Assembly: GCA_039096225.1 (NCBI GenBank)
Contig: JBBPEB010000014.1
Span: 558,001 to 622,000, forward strand
Length of the DNA: 64,000 nucleotides
Direction: 5' to 3'
Origin: Blastocystis sp. Blastoise
Taxonomy: Eukaryota; Sar; Bigyra; Opalinata; Blastocystidae
Position numbers and translations under genes: made by a program. The notes beneath the pieces are model-generated. The model saw only the letters and a program-made list of their open reading frames with translations. It did no database searches and was not told the DNA's origin. Position 1 is the stretch's first letter, and every line of letters starts with the position of its first letter. Shown one piece after another: positions 1-12,779 of this stretch.

Positions 1-2148
1 GCGCTAGATGTAGAAGTAGATTTTGATGAAGGAGAAGTAATCATATTAAATGATCCATTAAGAGAATTATTAACAGTAATAAAACTATTTGGAATAATAG
101 AAAGACGAATAGGAAGTGTATTTCGTATACGATGATAATAATAATATAATGATTGTATATAAGATATAGTCATAAAATGTATACATAAGAAATGTATAAG
201 TCCTTCATCAGGTTTCTTAGTACAAGTAGGATCAAAAAATATAAAACTAATTTCTTTAATTAGATCTACTTCCATTTGTTTTTCTATATGTTCATCTTTA
301 ATATCAAATAAATCATGAGGTAAATCAGGATTTAATGAGAAATAACGATGCATACATATAGGTGATATTATATATTCTATATTCATAATCATATCATGAA
401 TAAAAGATGCATTCGATTCATTACATTGTTTAAATAATATAGGTAAATCTTTAGAAGAAAAACTTACCCAACCTGCTGAATTCATAGCATTATTAAAATC
501 ACGTAAAGATTCTTTTAATCGATTTAAATCTTCTTGATTATATAATTCTTCATAAGGAAGTATTTCAAAAGAATCATCAGTCATACTTACTTTCTTTATA
601 TCTTGATCATAATAAAATGATTTTAAGGATTTAAATACAGAAGTATTTTCTACTTCATTTATATTCATACTTGAAGTAGGTTCAGTCTTCTTTTTAGATA
701 TATTTATATATTCTTTCATAAATTTAGTTTGTGGTAAAGAGGCTAATTCTTGACTAGGTTCCATAGGTATAACAATTTCTTCATAATAATCTCCAGTATC
801 AGGAACATAAATCATTTCTCCTGTATCTGTTTGAACAAATCCTTGATCTTCATAATTCATATTTTCATTAGAAACAGGATATATCTTTTCATCAGCCATA
901 AAACTTGAATTATTTAATTCAGGAGGAATAGGAATAGAATTATCTATAGGATTTAAATTTGTATTTACTTGAAGAGATAATAACGAATTAGAATTAGTAT
1001 ATAGAGTAGGGTTTTGATTATTATAACGATCTTCAATAGGGGATACATCTATTCCTTGTGAATAATAATTATTATTAATAGAATCATCAGTATAATAAGA
1101 ATTAGGATTGGAAAGATCTTCTATATTATGAAGAGAAGTCTCTCCATGGCTATTATATGATTCTTGTTGATTAAAGAAGGAATCATTATTATAATCATAA
1201 TTTGAAAAATTATCAAACGCTGTAAAACTTCCATCATTATTATTCTTCATATTATTATAAGATATTTCATTTATATTTACTTCAGAATTCATAATAGAAT
1301 CTTGTTCTAGACTATTATCAAGATTTAATTCTTCAGGTATTTCAGAAGGTATTTCAGAATGTAATTCTTCAGATATTTGTTGAGTTATTTGTGATAGACT
1401 AGAATCAGAAATATAATCTGATTTATCTGATGTAGTAGTATTATTATATATTATATCTCTATGAATATCTGAAGAAACAAGAGGATGAGGCAAGCCATCT
1501 AAATTCATATCTATAGAATAATTTTCTTCTGTTTCTATAGATTCAGATATAGAACTATAATTATTATTTTGATTCTCTGAATGAACATATTCATTGAATT
1601 CTTCATATACGTCAGGACCTAATGCATAAAGATAAGCTTGTTGTTCTGATGGATCCATCATCATAATCTTCCTAATAAGTAATATAATAATAATATAATA
1701 TGTATATATATAGATATATATAGATATATACTTGAATGTTATCAGTCTCTGACGTCTATCTTTTAAAGCCTATAAATAGGAATATATATATATATATATT
1801 TATATTTATATTAATTGTAACTAATCTGTATTATATATTATATTATTATTAGTATCTCAGATAATAATATCTCCGATAATAATAATAAAACAAACAACAC
1901 CATAAATATATATATATATATAAATATAAATATATATATATATACCTTTTCTTGTTGATCATCTTCATCAAATCTGCTTAATACACTTGAGTTTAACTTG
2001 GTCATTCCTTCTTCTTCACTTAAACGCTTCGATTCTTCATCATTCAACGCATCCTGATGAATGATCTATATATATATATATATGAATAAAATACTATAAC
2101 ATTTATATAACATAAATATATAATAACAATATATATAATAATATAATT

Positions 2149-2187
<39 letters not shown>

Positions 2188-3171
2188 CATAAAGAAAAAT
2201 AAAATTAATAAAAATTAAAAAGAGTATATATATATATATACTCTAGTTTCTCCTGTTTTGACTATATTTGGAGGTTCATCTTCAGAGTAATCCGTTACTT
2301 TAACAGGGTTGAATCGAATGAATTTATTTCGAGGAATAGAAGGTCGTTGATATCCTGGAGTTAAGCATGGCTTAATATCTCTGAAATTTGGATTTTCATC
2401 ATTAGTAGTAGAAACATCTTTTGGTGAATACTCTGTAGATAAATTCACTTCATATATACCATCAGAATCAACTGTTATTGGAACCAAATCATCCTATATA
2501 TAATATATAATAGAAAAACAATATATATATAATAAAAAAAACAATATATATATTATAAAAAAGCAATACATATATTATAAAAAAACAATAAAATATAATA
2601 AAAAAACAATAAAATATAATAAAAAAACAATAAAATATAATTAGAAAACAATAAAATATAATAAAAAAAACAATAAAATATAATTAAAAAAACAATATAT
2701 ATATATACTTCATCTGTTGAAATACGGACACTTGCCTTATGACTACCAGAAAGTCTCTAAAATAAAAAATGCATTATTTAATATCATTCAAATAACATAC
2801 TCTATCATATATCTCATCTGAAAGTCTATCGGAATCCTAAATATATAAATATTACATGTATATATTTGTTTTTATAAACATAAAACAAAAATAGACAAAT
2901 TTCTTTTAAAAATAAAAAATACATAATATTCATTGATTTGATTTTGTTTGGTTTCTTCAGTTCTATCATGGATTGAATCTGAATTTAATGAACTTGAATA
3001 GGAAGAATTAGAATGTGACGAATTCACTTCGTTATGAATCGTCTTGTCCTTGTCATCAAATGATTGCTCAGAAGTATCTATATATATAAAATTAATCCAA
3101 TTAAAAACCATATAAAATAAGAAAACATTTTGTTTAATTCAAATCATACTACGAGGTAAATTATTTGACAT
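1..3171 (-). CDS. Unrecognised Ser/Asn-rich protein, 8 exons, C-terminus outside the window
   Basis: I do not recognise this protein. Reading the minus strand, exons are 3171-3150, 3077-2923, 2836-2801, 2756-2709, 2493-2242, 2065-1946, 1769-1732 and 1671-1. Every junction has GT..AG borders and the reading phase is preserved through all seven introns, which is the main evidence that the gene is real. It starts MSNNLPR. The first exons are Ser/Asp/Glu-rich. A conserved-looking basic segment, ALKDRRQRLITFKKIMMMDP, spans the exon 7/8 join and is followed by AYLYALGPDVYEEF. Exon 8 then has a long acidic Asn/Ser-rich linker and, near the window edge, a more globular region (about 390-170 in window coordinates) rich in aromatic and hydrophobic residues. 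Introns are 35-180 bp and mostly AT dinucleotides. No function is proposed. Confidence 0.75.
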
Positions 3172-4451
3172 GATATTAAATATTAATTTGTAAGTACAGA
3201 CAGATCGTGCAAATTACTAAAAACGTATCTTAAACAACCAAATATATCTCAAAAACCTAATTGATGCTCTTAGATAAAAGAAATGAAGCTACTTAATTCT
3301 ACCCGTGATTATTCTTTTCTATTCCCCACAAATAATTAAAATAATTCTGGGAAGTATTCCTCATACCACTATTTCTATAAACATTTTCGTTTTCTTATGT
3401 TCATTGTTTCCCAGAAAATTAAAAGTTCCTCAAAACAATTTCATATCAAAAGTCATTTGATTTGATTGACTATAGATCTTATTTGTTTGGTCTAAATATG
3501 CAAGCATTCATTTATATTTATTTCAAGTTGATGATACGTCTAGAATTGTTTTTACTTGTTGATTGAACTTCAAATTACTTTTTCTCTTATTAATACTTTT
3601 CTATGTTCGCTATATGTAAAATCAGTATATTCAACTTATATTTTTAGTACTATTGAGTATAATTCTATCAACAAAATTATTTTATTTTTGTGATTATTGT
3701 TATTTTTCTCAATTTACTTGTTATCAAGTGTTGTTATTAGTCACATAGCAACGCATTTATATCGTTCTATTCAAATTCATCATTGAATTGCCTATAATCT
3801 GAAAATATAGAATTCAAATTTTGGAATCTTTTTTTAAATCTATTTTTCTATCAATGGGTTCTTCGTAATTTTTTGATATCATATATAATATAAGATCTAT
3901 TGAATTAGTGTAGAATGAACTTAATCGCCGTCAACCTAGAGAAACAACAGAAGTTTTTGAATGGAGATCTTGCTTATGTTTTATATCGTTTTTATTCTCT
4001 ATATTAAGCATAACTTGAATATAAACATCATTCAAGTGGAACTAAAAGAATAGTGATCATTGATTCTATTTAATATATAACAATCATGAAATACTCATGT
4101 AACTCTCGAGACTTCTATTCGTAGATGTTCTTTAAAGTTTAATATTAACATGTTACATAAGGCCAAATAAAGCGATGAACAATTTTTTAGTTTTTTATTT
4201 ATTTAATAGTAACATATATACCTATTTTCAAAGAAACATATTTTGAATCTACTCAAAACAATAACACTAGTACATTCATTCTGAGAATTCTAAACACTTA
4301 ATTAAAAGCCAGAATCTATTTATCCAAAGAATCTATTTTTAAAAAAAGAGACAGTTTCATTAAAAAATTATTGTCCAAACAAAAAAACGGTGGTAAGAAA
4401 AAGAGAAAGAAATAGATTCTGTATGTACTTTATCTATTTAAAGTGATATTC
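3172..4451. other. Intergenic region without a recognised gene
   Basis: This is the divergent spacer between the Ser/Asn-rich gene and the Nudix gene. It is AT-rich but not simple repeat, and contains only short open frames. It presumably holds both promoters, but I see no motif that I can assign. Confidence 0.5.
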
Positions 4452-5739
4452 ATGATGATTACAAGGTTGATAAGTGGTTCTTTAAGATATATTAGGTCAT
4501 GTGCTCGTGATTGTACTAAAACTATGACTAGATCTATGGCAAATGTTGGTGCTACATATAAATTGATGACTGTCGACAAACAAAAAGATGTCAAAACTCT
4601 TGTAGAAGAATATACTGCTCCATCACTTGCAGCTGGTCTTCGAGATCGTGAAGAAACACTTGCTTTCTGTGCAAAATTAGCTTGGCATAATAATTTCGAA
4701 GATTTAAAAGAAGTCCTCAAACCTTATTATTTAGCATACATGGATTATGATCATGATACGCATTTCAATATTCCTGACAAATTCTCAAGACCCTATTTGG
4801 AGAAAATTCGAATCAAACTGAATCGTTTACCTCGCAAAGTATATTCAACACTTTATTCTAATTTCTATTCATATAATTATTCATTATTATTTATTTATAT
4901 ACTGATTTTTATCAGTTATTTACATATTTTTGATAATGGCCACCTTTATTTGTTTATAATAATTAATATATATATATATATAGATCGCTCAACCCTCTTT
5001 AGGTCGTGCATCTGTATTAATTCCTTTATGTAATTATAATGGTCAAGCTGCTATATTATTTACAAAGCGTTCCGAACAGTTACGTCATTTCAAAGGTGAC
5101 GTATGTTTTCCAGGTGGTAAGATTGATGTAGAAGATGAGACGGTGAGTATTGCTGCATTACGTGAATTCAGAGAAGAATTAGGATGTAATGTAGATAATG
5201 TGAAGATCTTAGGTGTGATGCGTCTCGATTGGGCAGATGTTGCCTCTATTGCAGGAGTACCAGTAACACCTATAGTGGGCTACTTAGGAGAATATGATCA
5301 TATTAATTTTTCTCCTAATCCTGCAGAAGTCTCTGAAGTCTTTGCAGTTCCTCTTGAAAAACTTGTGGATGATAATTATTGGAGATATCAAGAATTTGCT
5401 GCTCCTACTTTTCATGATGATAAACACAAAATATGGGGGTTAACAGGGTATGTAATAAAATAACTGTTTTTTTTTTTGTCTCTTTTTTATTGATTTCACT
5501 TTTTTTTTGTCTTTTTAGTTTTTATTCATATGTCTTTTTTGTTTTTATTCATATGTCTTTTTTCTTTATTCTTTTTTTTCTATTCTTTTTTATTTTTATA
5601 TTATTCTAATATATATAGATATTTAACGGAATGTTTCATTACACAAATTATTAAAATGATCGATTTAAAATGTCCTGTGGATTGTATTCGTGAAGATACA
5701 ACGAAGACTGCTCCTGGCAATAAAACATCAAAAGAATAG
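4452..5739 (+). CDS. Nudix hydrolase, CoA diphosphatase (NUDT7/8, PCD1-like)
   Basis: Three exons (4452-4838, 4984-5447, 5619-5739) join in phase to give 323 residues. I start at the tandem ATG at 4452; an upstream GTG at 4443 is unlikely in a eukaryote. The N-terminus is basic and Arg/Ser-rich (MMITRLISGSLRYIRSCARD), as for an organelle-targeted protein. Exon 2 holds the catalytic core: LFTKRSEQLRHFKGDVCFPGG matches the CoA-specific motif that precedes the Nudix box in CoA pyrophosphatases, and the Nudix box itself reads GGKIDVEDETVSIAALREF then REELG, with the REx2EE metal-binding glutamates present. Family members split CoA or acyl-CoA into 4'-phosphopantetheine derivatives and 3',5'-ADP. 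The family assignment is firm; CoA as substrate is inferred from the extra motif. The adjacent convergent gene transfers phosphopantetheine from CoA, so the two products act on the same cofactor pool, although nothing indicates co-regulation. Confidence 0.9.
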
Positions 5740-6046
5740 ATTATATATATATATATATTTCTTTCTTTTCTTTTTGGTCTATTTTTTTCTTCTTTTACTT
5801 AATTTTGTGATGTGTTATTATATACCTTTTTTCTCTTTTCTTTTTTTTAGTATTTATATCCTATATAACATTTTTATCTATAACCAGTTCAATAATCAAC
5901 TTTCTTGTTACTTATTTTGTTTTCCATCTTATTCACTATACTCTCTATATCTTTTAATAACATTATAGAAGAATAAAAGGTACAAAACTCATTTAAATTT
6001 ATAACTTAAATAATAATAGTATATTCTTTTCTGATAGATCCATTCT
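5740..6046. other. Short convergent spacer, T-rich
   Basis: This is the spacer between the 3' ends of the Nudix and holo-ACP synthase genes. It is pyrimidine- and TA-rich and contains nothing else that I can identify. Confidence 0.5.
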
Positions 6047-6433
6047 TTAGGATTCCTTTACAGCAAGAACATATGCAATGCAATAATCTTGATCATGAGA
6101 TATACTTATTTGAATATTTGAAAGATGTAATGGATCTATGATGAGTTTTGTTTTTCCAGTAAAGGAGACAGATGGAATTCCAGAGAATGCATTGGTTACT
6201 TTGTGTTTAATAATGATTTCATTGAAATTCAAGCCATTGCAACCCACTGCCTTGTAAATAGCTTCTTTTGAGCACCATCTTGATGCTAAAAAACTAACTG
6301 GATCACGATGAGCGTAATAAATTGTTTGTTCTTCAACATTTAAAACTCGCTTTACAAAGCGATCTCCATGTCTTTCCAATATCTTAGATATTCTTGGAAT
6401 ATAAAGAATATCTGTTCCTATACCCCATATCAT
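6047..6433 (-). CDS. acpS: Holo-[acyl-carrier-protein] synthase (AcpS/PPT2 type)
   Basis: This is a single-exon gene of 128 residues, the usual length for the AcpS family. It begins MIWGIGTDILYIPRISKILE. The GTDI motif supplies the Mg-binding aspartate, and the second signature, SRWCSKEAIYKAVG, contains the catalytic or metal-binding Glu of the WxxKEAxxKA consensus. The C-terminal ISHDQDYCIAYVLA is also typical. The enzyme transfers phosphopantetheine from CoA to the serine of acyl carrier protein; in fungi and many protists this single-domain form serves the mitochondrial type II system (family knowledge). The ATG at 6433 is only 10 bp from the end of the pogo-like transposon at 6444, so its native upstream sequence now lies beyond 25906. 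The frame itself is intact. Confidence 0.93.
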   Translation of the reverse strand: MIWGIGTDILYIPRISKILERHGDRFVKRVLNVEEQTIYYAHRDPVSFLASRWCSKEAIYKAVGCNGLNFNEIIIKHKVTNAFSGIPSVSFTGKTKLIIDPLHLSNIQISISHDQDYCIAYVLAVKES

Positions 6434-6443
6434 GAATGAAATA

Positions 6444-6597
6444 AAGTACCTGTACCAGAGTGACCTCCTGTACCAAAGTGACCCGTTTTTGTTTTGTTTC
6501 CATATTTACGGGAAAAAATATTTTTTCACTGTATTTAATAAAGATAAACATGTAAATAACATTTTTTCAATAAAAATAGTCTTTTTTCTGTTTAAAA
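6444..6597 (+). repeat. Left 154-bp terminal inverted repeat of the pogo-like element
   Basis: It matches the reverse complement of 25751-25904, with about one mismatch (near 6581). It contains two near-identical direct copies of CCTGTACCARAGTGACC, 18 bp apart, which are good candidates for transposase binding sites. Confidence 0.92.
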
Positions 6598-6711
6598 CAA
6601 AACAAGAAATTTTTTTTGACATAAATTAATAACAATTATAAAAAAATAAGTATATATATGATATATTATATAAAAAAAAAATAAAAAATATATATATAGA
6701 AAGGAATATCT

Positions 6712-8124
6712 TTATTCATTAACTATTATTTCATCTTCTGAAACAGTATTATCAAGTTTATCACTAAATTCATCCTCCATCATTTCTCTATTGATATTAG
6801 TTAAGATTTTATTTGACACTTTAGATGATTTTCTAGTTACTTTACTACGGGGACGATCATCAAAATCCTTGATAAACTCATTCTCATCATCAATAAGAAG
6901 TCTCGAAGCTTGCCATGCACTTAAAATATTTCTTCTTGTAAAAGCTTCACTAAAAGCATCCTCAGATGCTGCTAATAACGAATATCTATTTGTTGTTTTA
7001 TAATATCTTCTAAATTTTGATTTATATACATTGTATATAACTAAATCAAGCGGTTGAAAGACACTAGTAGTATTTTTTGGAAGTACAATTACATCAATAC
7101 GGTTATTCTCACATAAACTAAGAAAATCAGTATCATTACGTGTTGTATGAGCATCAAGAATAAGTAGACAATAATCATTAGTACTATCAAGATTCATATC
7201 TTTTCTCTTTTTATTAACATATGGAAGAAAAACATCTTGAATCCATGAGTATAACACATGTGCATTTATCCATCCAGACTTAGCAGACCATACTTTTATA
7301 TAGGACAGATTTTGCTTATCTATTTCTTTAATATTATAAGTATCTCGATCAACAACATAAGAGGAAGGAACTGCAGTACCATCAGCACAAATACAACCAA
7401 TTAGTGTTGTATGAGTAACACTATTACCTTGTTTTGTTATTGGTAAATGATCATTATCAACTGCAACAGTAACTCTTGATCTTTTATCACCAGGAGTAAC
7501 CCATGACTCATCCATGTTGAATATAAGAGAAGTTTCGATTTTTCTTTTATTTATTACATAATGAATATTCCTATACAGTATCTTTGCATCTTTCTTTGTT
7601 GGTCTAGCTTTTTCTTCATAATTTGTTAGTGGTCTTTTCAATAGAATATTATTCTTTTTAAGCAGCTTCCTTACATACCCTTCTGATACAGTAATCATAC
7701 AGCCAATACCGTTTCGACACCTTTCAATTGATCTCTTACGTATTTCTTCAGCTATTTCATTCTTCGAAGGACAGTTATTCACATTAATTTGTGACTTAAT
7801 CCATTCTATTATTTCTACTTCTTCATTTTCATTAAGAACATGTTGATTACAACGATTATTAAGTGATACATCTTCATTCAGTTTCTTTTCAGAACGTTTT
7901 ATTGTAGACGGAGACACTTTAGTGATAGCACTAATACTAGATAAGGATAATTTCTTCATACCATTCTTTCCATTAAACACTTTTCTTATAGCACAGGACT
8001 TCTTTCTAGGACTTCTTTCTTTCTCAACTTCAGGATGATTCAGAACTTGATTTAGGGTTAAATTAGAATCAAGAATATCAAGATCAGGAAGGGGAATACT
8101 AGTAGTATTATCATTTGGAAAAAT
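6712..8124 (-). pseudogene. Pogo-like DDE_1 transposase, all but the first four codons; split by the nested element
   Basis: The open frame runs from 8124 to the stop at 6712. An N-terminal helix-turn-helix region (around LSLSSISAITKVSPSTIKRS) is followed by the DDE_1 catalytic domain: NMDES carries the first Asp, LLILDAHTTRND the second, and LPKNTTSVFQPLD the third acidic position. A Ser/Lys-rich acidic tail ends the protein. A GTG at 7980 is an internal codon rather than a start, because the 48 codons between 8124 and 7981 are open and coding-like. The missing start lies at 25529-25518 on the other side of the nested element: ATGATAAGAGGC joins in phase to ATT at 8124, giving 474 residues. 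The split copy cannot be translated as one protein unless the insert is excised. Confidence 0.9.
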
Positions 8125-8198
8125 GTTAGAAATACCCAGATTTCCCTATTGATTTGTATACATACCCAATTTTTTGTATGATTTGGTAGAAATACCCA
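8125..8198 (+). repeat. Left terminal iterons, 30-bp period
   Basis: Copies end at 8138 (GTTAGAAATACCCA), 8168 (shortened, CATACCCA) and 8198 (GGTAGAAATACCCA), exactly 30 bp apart. They mirror the array at the right end and are probably binding sites for the mobilising transposase. Confidence 0.85.
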
Positions 8199-9422
8199 AA
8201 AGTATCTGTTAACATTTTGATTTCATTGTCCAATCGTATTAATTTATATAATAACCGTGTTTATTAGATGTATTTATAGAATTTAAATTAATAAAAAATT
8301 AAAAGAATAATTCATATTATGACGTTAGGATTTGACAATTTGATCCAATCAATCGATTTTTAAGTTTCTATTAGAAGTTCGTTTATTGTACTATATAATT
8401 CTAAGAATTTGCTTTTTGGCAATTTTATCTATTTTTATTTATTTATATTCATTCCTTATTTTAATCAATATATACATTTATTTTGTTAAATAACTTTTAT
8501 TTATACTATTAATTCAATAGAATAACAATATAGACAAGGATCATAACATAATTGTCTGTAATTGTTTTAAAAATTAAGATTAGCAGACGTATAAGCCATG
8601 AACAGCTATGAAATAAACCTGATTAAAAAAGATAACATAGAATTACGTTATATAACATACTTTTAATTTACTGACAAATTAATTTACTCAATGAATACTT
8701 TATATAAGATCTATGTATTTATAGTATATGAGTTTATAAATATTATAAAGATGTTTTTAGAAAATAGAACTTATTTTTTGATAATTAACAGATTTGTTGA
8801 TTCTTTATATTTTCATATATACTATTACAATGTCATAGTTACATTGTTTAAAGACAAACATATAAATATTAATCTCAAATAACTGTTTTAAGAGTATGAA
8901 CTGTGAATTGATTAAGAAAAGTATTTAATAGATGACGAGATTCAAGTTAACAAGTTTTGTTTGGTATATGATATTAGTTTCTCGATACTATATCAAAAGG
9001 ACAGATAGTTTTATAATGGATCAAGTAAATGTCGAAATGGAAAATGTTGTTTAAAAATCATGAATGTGTATGTGTTGTGTTTGGTTGCTTATGTTGAGCA
9101 TACTGACCAGAATTCAGTTTAAAATAATAAACTACAGTTGTTAAAGTATTAATGATTGCTAAATAGACTCTGTATTTGAGTATATTTTGAAAATAAAAAA
9201 TGAATCTAAGTTTTAAAACTGCATTTAACTCAATTCTAACATATTTTGAATAAGATACACTGTTGAGAATAAAACAGATTACAACTCATCTCAGAAACTA
9301 TGAAGTTTTGAAGGATGAAGAGCTATAAATAATTTAATAAATGCATTCATAAGTGTAAAAAGAACATATAATTAAAATGTTTATTAAATAAAATATCAAT
9401 ATATATATATATATAAGGAATG
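8199..9422. other. Non-coding part of the nested element
   Basis: This is AT-rich DNA without a credible open frame. The 63-codon frame at 8691-8882 has no coding character. Confidence 0.5.
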
Positions 9423-9490
9423 ACTTATGTCAGGAGTTGAACCTGATTGCTATCTAGTTATGATAGCCTCTCACCTTATAGAGCATAAGA
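9423..9490 (-). tRNA. tRNA-like sequence, anticodon position AAC (Val?)
   Basis: On the minus strand, acceptor strands TCTTATG and CATAAGT pair except for the terminal position. CTCT/AGAG forms a D stem with loop ATAAGGTG, CTATC/GATAG closes a 7-base anticodon loop ATAACTA, and TCAGG-TTCAACT-CCTGA is a perfect T arm containing a B-box-like GGTTCAACTCC. The linker bases 8-9 appear to be missing and the A box is poor, so this may be a tRNA relic, an organelle-type tRNA or a tRNA-derived repeat rather than an active gene. Confidence 0.45.
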
Positions 9491-9531
9491 GTAATAATAA
9501 TAATGATAATAATATTAAAATACATAATATC

Positions 9532-9567
<36 letters not shown>

Positions 9568-9779
9568 TTATAAATAAATAAAAAAAAATTAAAATATATA
9601 TAAAAAAAAACATAAATAAGTAGTATATAAATTAATGAAATAATTAGTATAAATAAGAAATAAAAATGGGAAAATCTTTTTATTAATAAAAATAAATATT
9701 ATATTAATAAGTATAACAGATAGAAATAATTAAAATATGAAGAGAAGTATGTATATATATATATATATATATATAGATA

Positions 9780-11990
9780 TAAAAGATAATGAAAAATAAG
9801 AATTGAATATAGAAAAAAATTGAAGACAAGAATAAGGAGAATAAGGGAAAATAAATAAAGAAGAAGAAAAATATTAATTAAATGAGAAGAAGAAGGAATT
9901 GATTAGAAGGATAAAGAGCGAAAAGAATTTATATGTATAAAGAAGAATTAGAGGAAGAGGAAGTACATATAGATAATAAGATAAGAAGATAAAAAAAAAA
10001 AGAAAGATGGAGACTAGAAAGTCAAGTATAAGAGATAAAGAAGAAAGAATGTAGAGAAGAGTTAGAAGAACTATAAAGGAAAATCTATTAGAAAAGAAAT
10101 AAAAATATGAGGAGAATACACATAAGAAGAACAAGTGAAGATGTAGGAAAAGCAAATAAGACTATAATGTATATGGAAAAGATAATGAAAGTGAAAAACA
10201 TTAAAAATAAATGATATTCTGTATAATAAATATTGAAAATAATGAGATATAGAAAAATAGATGAAATGGAATGAAATGAGAATAATATAAAGAGGAAAGA
10301 ATTATAAGATATAAAAAGAAGATGCTGAAGAAGAAGGAAAGGAATGATATACAGAAGATATAGAAAGATAAGAAGCGAAAGATATAGAAAAAGTGGAAAA
10401 ATGATATGTAGAATAAGAAGAAGAAGAAGAAGGAGATAGAGAAGCGAAAGAAGGAGATGAAGGATAAATAGAAGAAGAAGAAGAAGGAGGAGGAGGAAGA
10501 GAAGGAGGAAATGAATAGAAGGAGGATAAGAAGAAGAAGAAGAAGAAGAAAGATTAATAGAATAAGGAGAGAAAGATGAATAGAAGAAGAAAGATGAATA
10601 GAAGAAGAAGAAAGATAATTAGAAGAAGAAGAAAGATAAATTAAAGAAGAAGAAAGATAAATAGAAGAAGAAGGAGGAGAAGAAGAAGGAGGAGAAAGAT
10701 GAATAGAAGAAGGAGAAGGAGAAGGATGAAATGAAGAAAAGGAGGAGAAGAAAGATGAATAGAAAAAAGAAGTAGAATGAGATAGAGAGAGAAAGAGACA
10801 GAGAAGAAGAAGGATATATGAAGAGAAGACAACTGAAAAGGAGAATAAGTAAAAGAAAGAAAAGAAGAATATATCGAAGAAGAAGAAGAAGAAAGAGAAG
10901 AATAAAGAATAACAAAAACAAGTAGAAGAAGAAGAAGAAAATAAAGAAGAATAAGGAGAATAATAATATAAAGACGAAGAAGAAAGATTAATGAAGATAT
11001 AAAAAAAGAAGGAGAAATACAAAAAAAGAAGAAGTACCACAGAAGAATATGTTGGAAAATAATGATAAATAGAAGATATACAAGATATAGAAGAAGAAGA
11101 AGATGCCGATAATATTGAAGAAAGAAATATAGACGAGGATAAAGAAGAATAAAGAGAATATGAATATATAGAAGAAAAAAAGTGAATAAGAATATATAGA
11201 AGAAGAATGATAAATAGAAGATATAGATGAAGAATAAAGAGATAAAGGAGGTACTGAAGATATAGGAGGAGAATAATATGGAGAAAATGTAGAATAAGAA
11301 TAATGATAAATAGAAGAGGAAATGTAGATGAAGGAGATAGAAAGAAAAAATATATACAGAGAAGAATGTATAGAAAGAGAAGAAGAAGAGAAGAAGAAAA
11401 ATAAGATTAAATAGAAGAAGAAGAAACAGAAAGAGATAGAGAGAAGGTGATTCAGAATTAAAATAAATAGAAGAAGGATAAATAGATGAAGAAGAACGAA
11501 AAAGGAATGAACAAGGAGACAAAAAATAAGGATATATAGAAGAAGAAGGAAAATAGAAACAATGTGTAGATGAATAATTAAAATGAATAAGAAATAAAGA
11601 AAGTATAATTGGAAGAAGAGGAGAAAAAGAAGTAATAATATAAGAAGGAAATGGAGAAGAAGAATAGGAAAAGGAAGAGTTGAAGGAAATGAAAAAGAAG
11701 AAGATCATGATAAAGAGAAGGAAATGAAGAGAGTAGGTAATGATAGGAGAAGAAGAACCAGTAATAATTAATGGAGGAAAGAAGAAAGTGAAGGAAAAAC
11801 TAGAATATAGAATAGAAGAACATGAAATAAAACATACTATAAAGTTATATTGAGAAAAACAATAACTGTTTTATGTAACATAAGAGTATAAGAATATAAA
11901 ATGAGTAGAAACTAGAAGAGTAGATGAATGGAAGAGAGAAGAGGAGAACAAGGCCAATTCAGGACAAGAGGAGAAAATAAGAATGAAGAA
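9780..11990 (+). repeat. Polypurine tract of about 2.2 kb (A/G on the plus strand)
   Basis: The plus strand is almost entirely A and G, built from degenerate GAAGAAGAA, AGGAGAAG, GATAAATAGAA and similar units. Long open frames on the minus strand (for example 11708-10641) encode only Ser/Leu/Phe/Ile strings and are by-products of composition. Mirror-symmetric purine tracts like this can adopt triplex DNA. A second tract of opposite strand asymmetry lies at about 18120-20720 in the same transposon. Confidence 0.9.
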
Positions 11991-12013
11991 AAACAAATAT
12001 ATATAGAAATATG

Positions 12014-12014
<1 letters not shown>

Positions 12015-12079
<65 letters not shown>
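12015..12079. repeat. (TA)n microsatellite
   Basis: This is an uninterrupted run of TA dinucleotides of about 64 bp, just after the polypurine tract. Confidence 0.95.
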
Positions 12080-12081
<2 letters not shown>

Positions 12082-12419
12082 AATAAAAAAGAGAAAAATA
12101 AAAATAAAATGAAATAATTTAAACTATAAGTCAATAAATATATAGAAGAAAGTAAATAATAAGTATATATAAAAATAATATTCAATAATTAAGAAATTTA
12201 TATAATATAACCAAAATATAAGAAGTTAATAATATATATATACTATACAAAAAAGAAACCAAGCAGTTATTGACCAGAAAAGCAAGAACTATATTTAAAA
12301 ACATTATAATAATAGATATGAACGTATATATAATAATATAATTATAATTATAAAGAAAATAAATAGAGAAAATATATACATCTACAATCTGAGTATAAAT
12401 CAAGCAAATCTATAACAAC

Positions 12420-12770
12420 GATGACATTTGAGTTATGAAAGTTGTTTATTAAGCCAAGATATTTGTGCTACTTTGTGACTTAAGACCAATTTGTTGAGAC
12501 AATTAACAATTTTATTTTCTGGAAGCTTTAAAACCGATACAATTAACACAATCAATCCATTGTGACTCACTGAGAAAGCCTAAAGAAATAGTTTTGTATG
12601 GTGACGTCAGATCATCCCATTTAAACCACGACACAATAGCTTACCATCTAGCTCAACCACTTTACACCACTCAGACAAGCTCACCATAGAGAAAGAGAAC
12701 ATAGCACAACAGATCAATCTGCCAATGGAGACTGGAAGGTACTCTACTATACTCCTAGGGCCTATATATA
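12420..12770. other. Complex, less AT-rich block inside the nested element; possible captured coding sequence
   Basis: This block has visibly higher sequence complexity than the DNA around it. On the plus strand it contains short coding-like runs such as YGDVRSSHLNHDTIAYHLAQ near 12597 and, in another frame, DKLTIEKENIAQQINLPMET just before a possible donor GTACTC near 12740. The frame changes within the block, so it is more likely a decayed or captured exon than an intact gene. Confidence 0.35.
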
Positions 12771-12779
12771 GATAAATAT

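Noticed and set aside
10201-11708. Long minus-strand Ser/Phe/Leu frames
   Set aside because: Same reason: the polypurine tract has few stop codons on the complementary strand.
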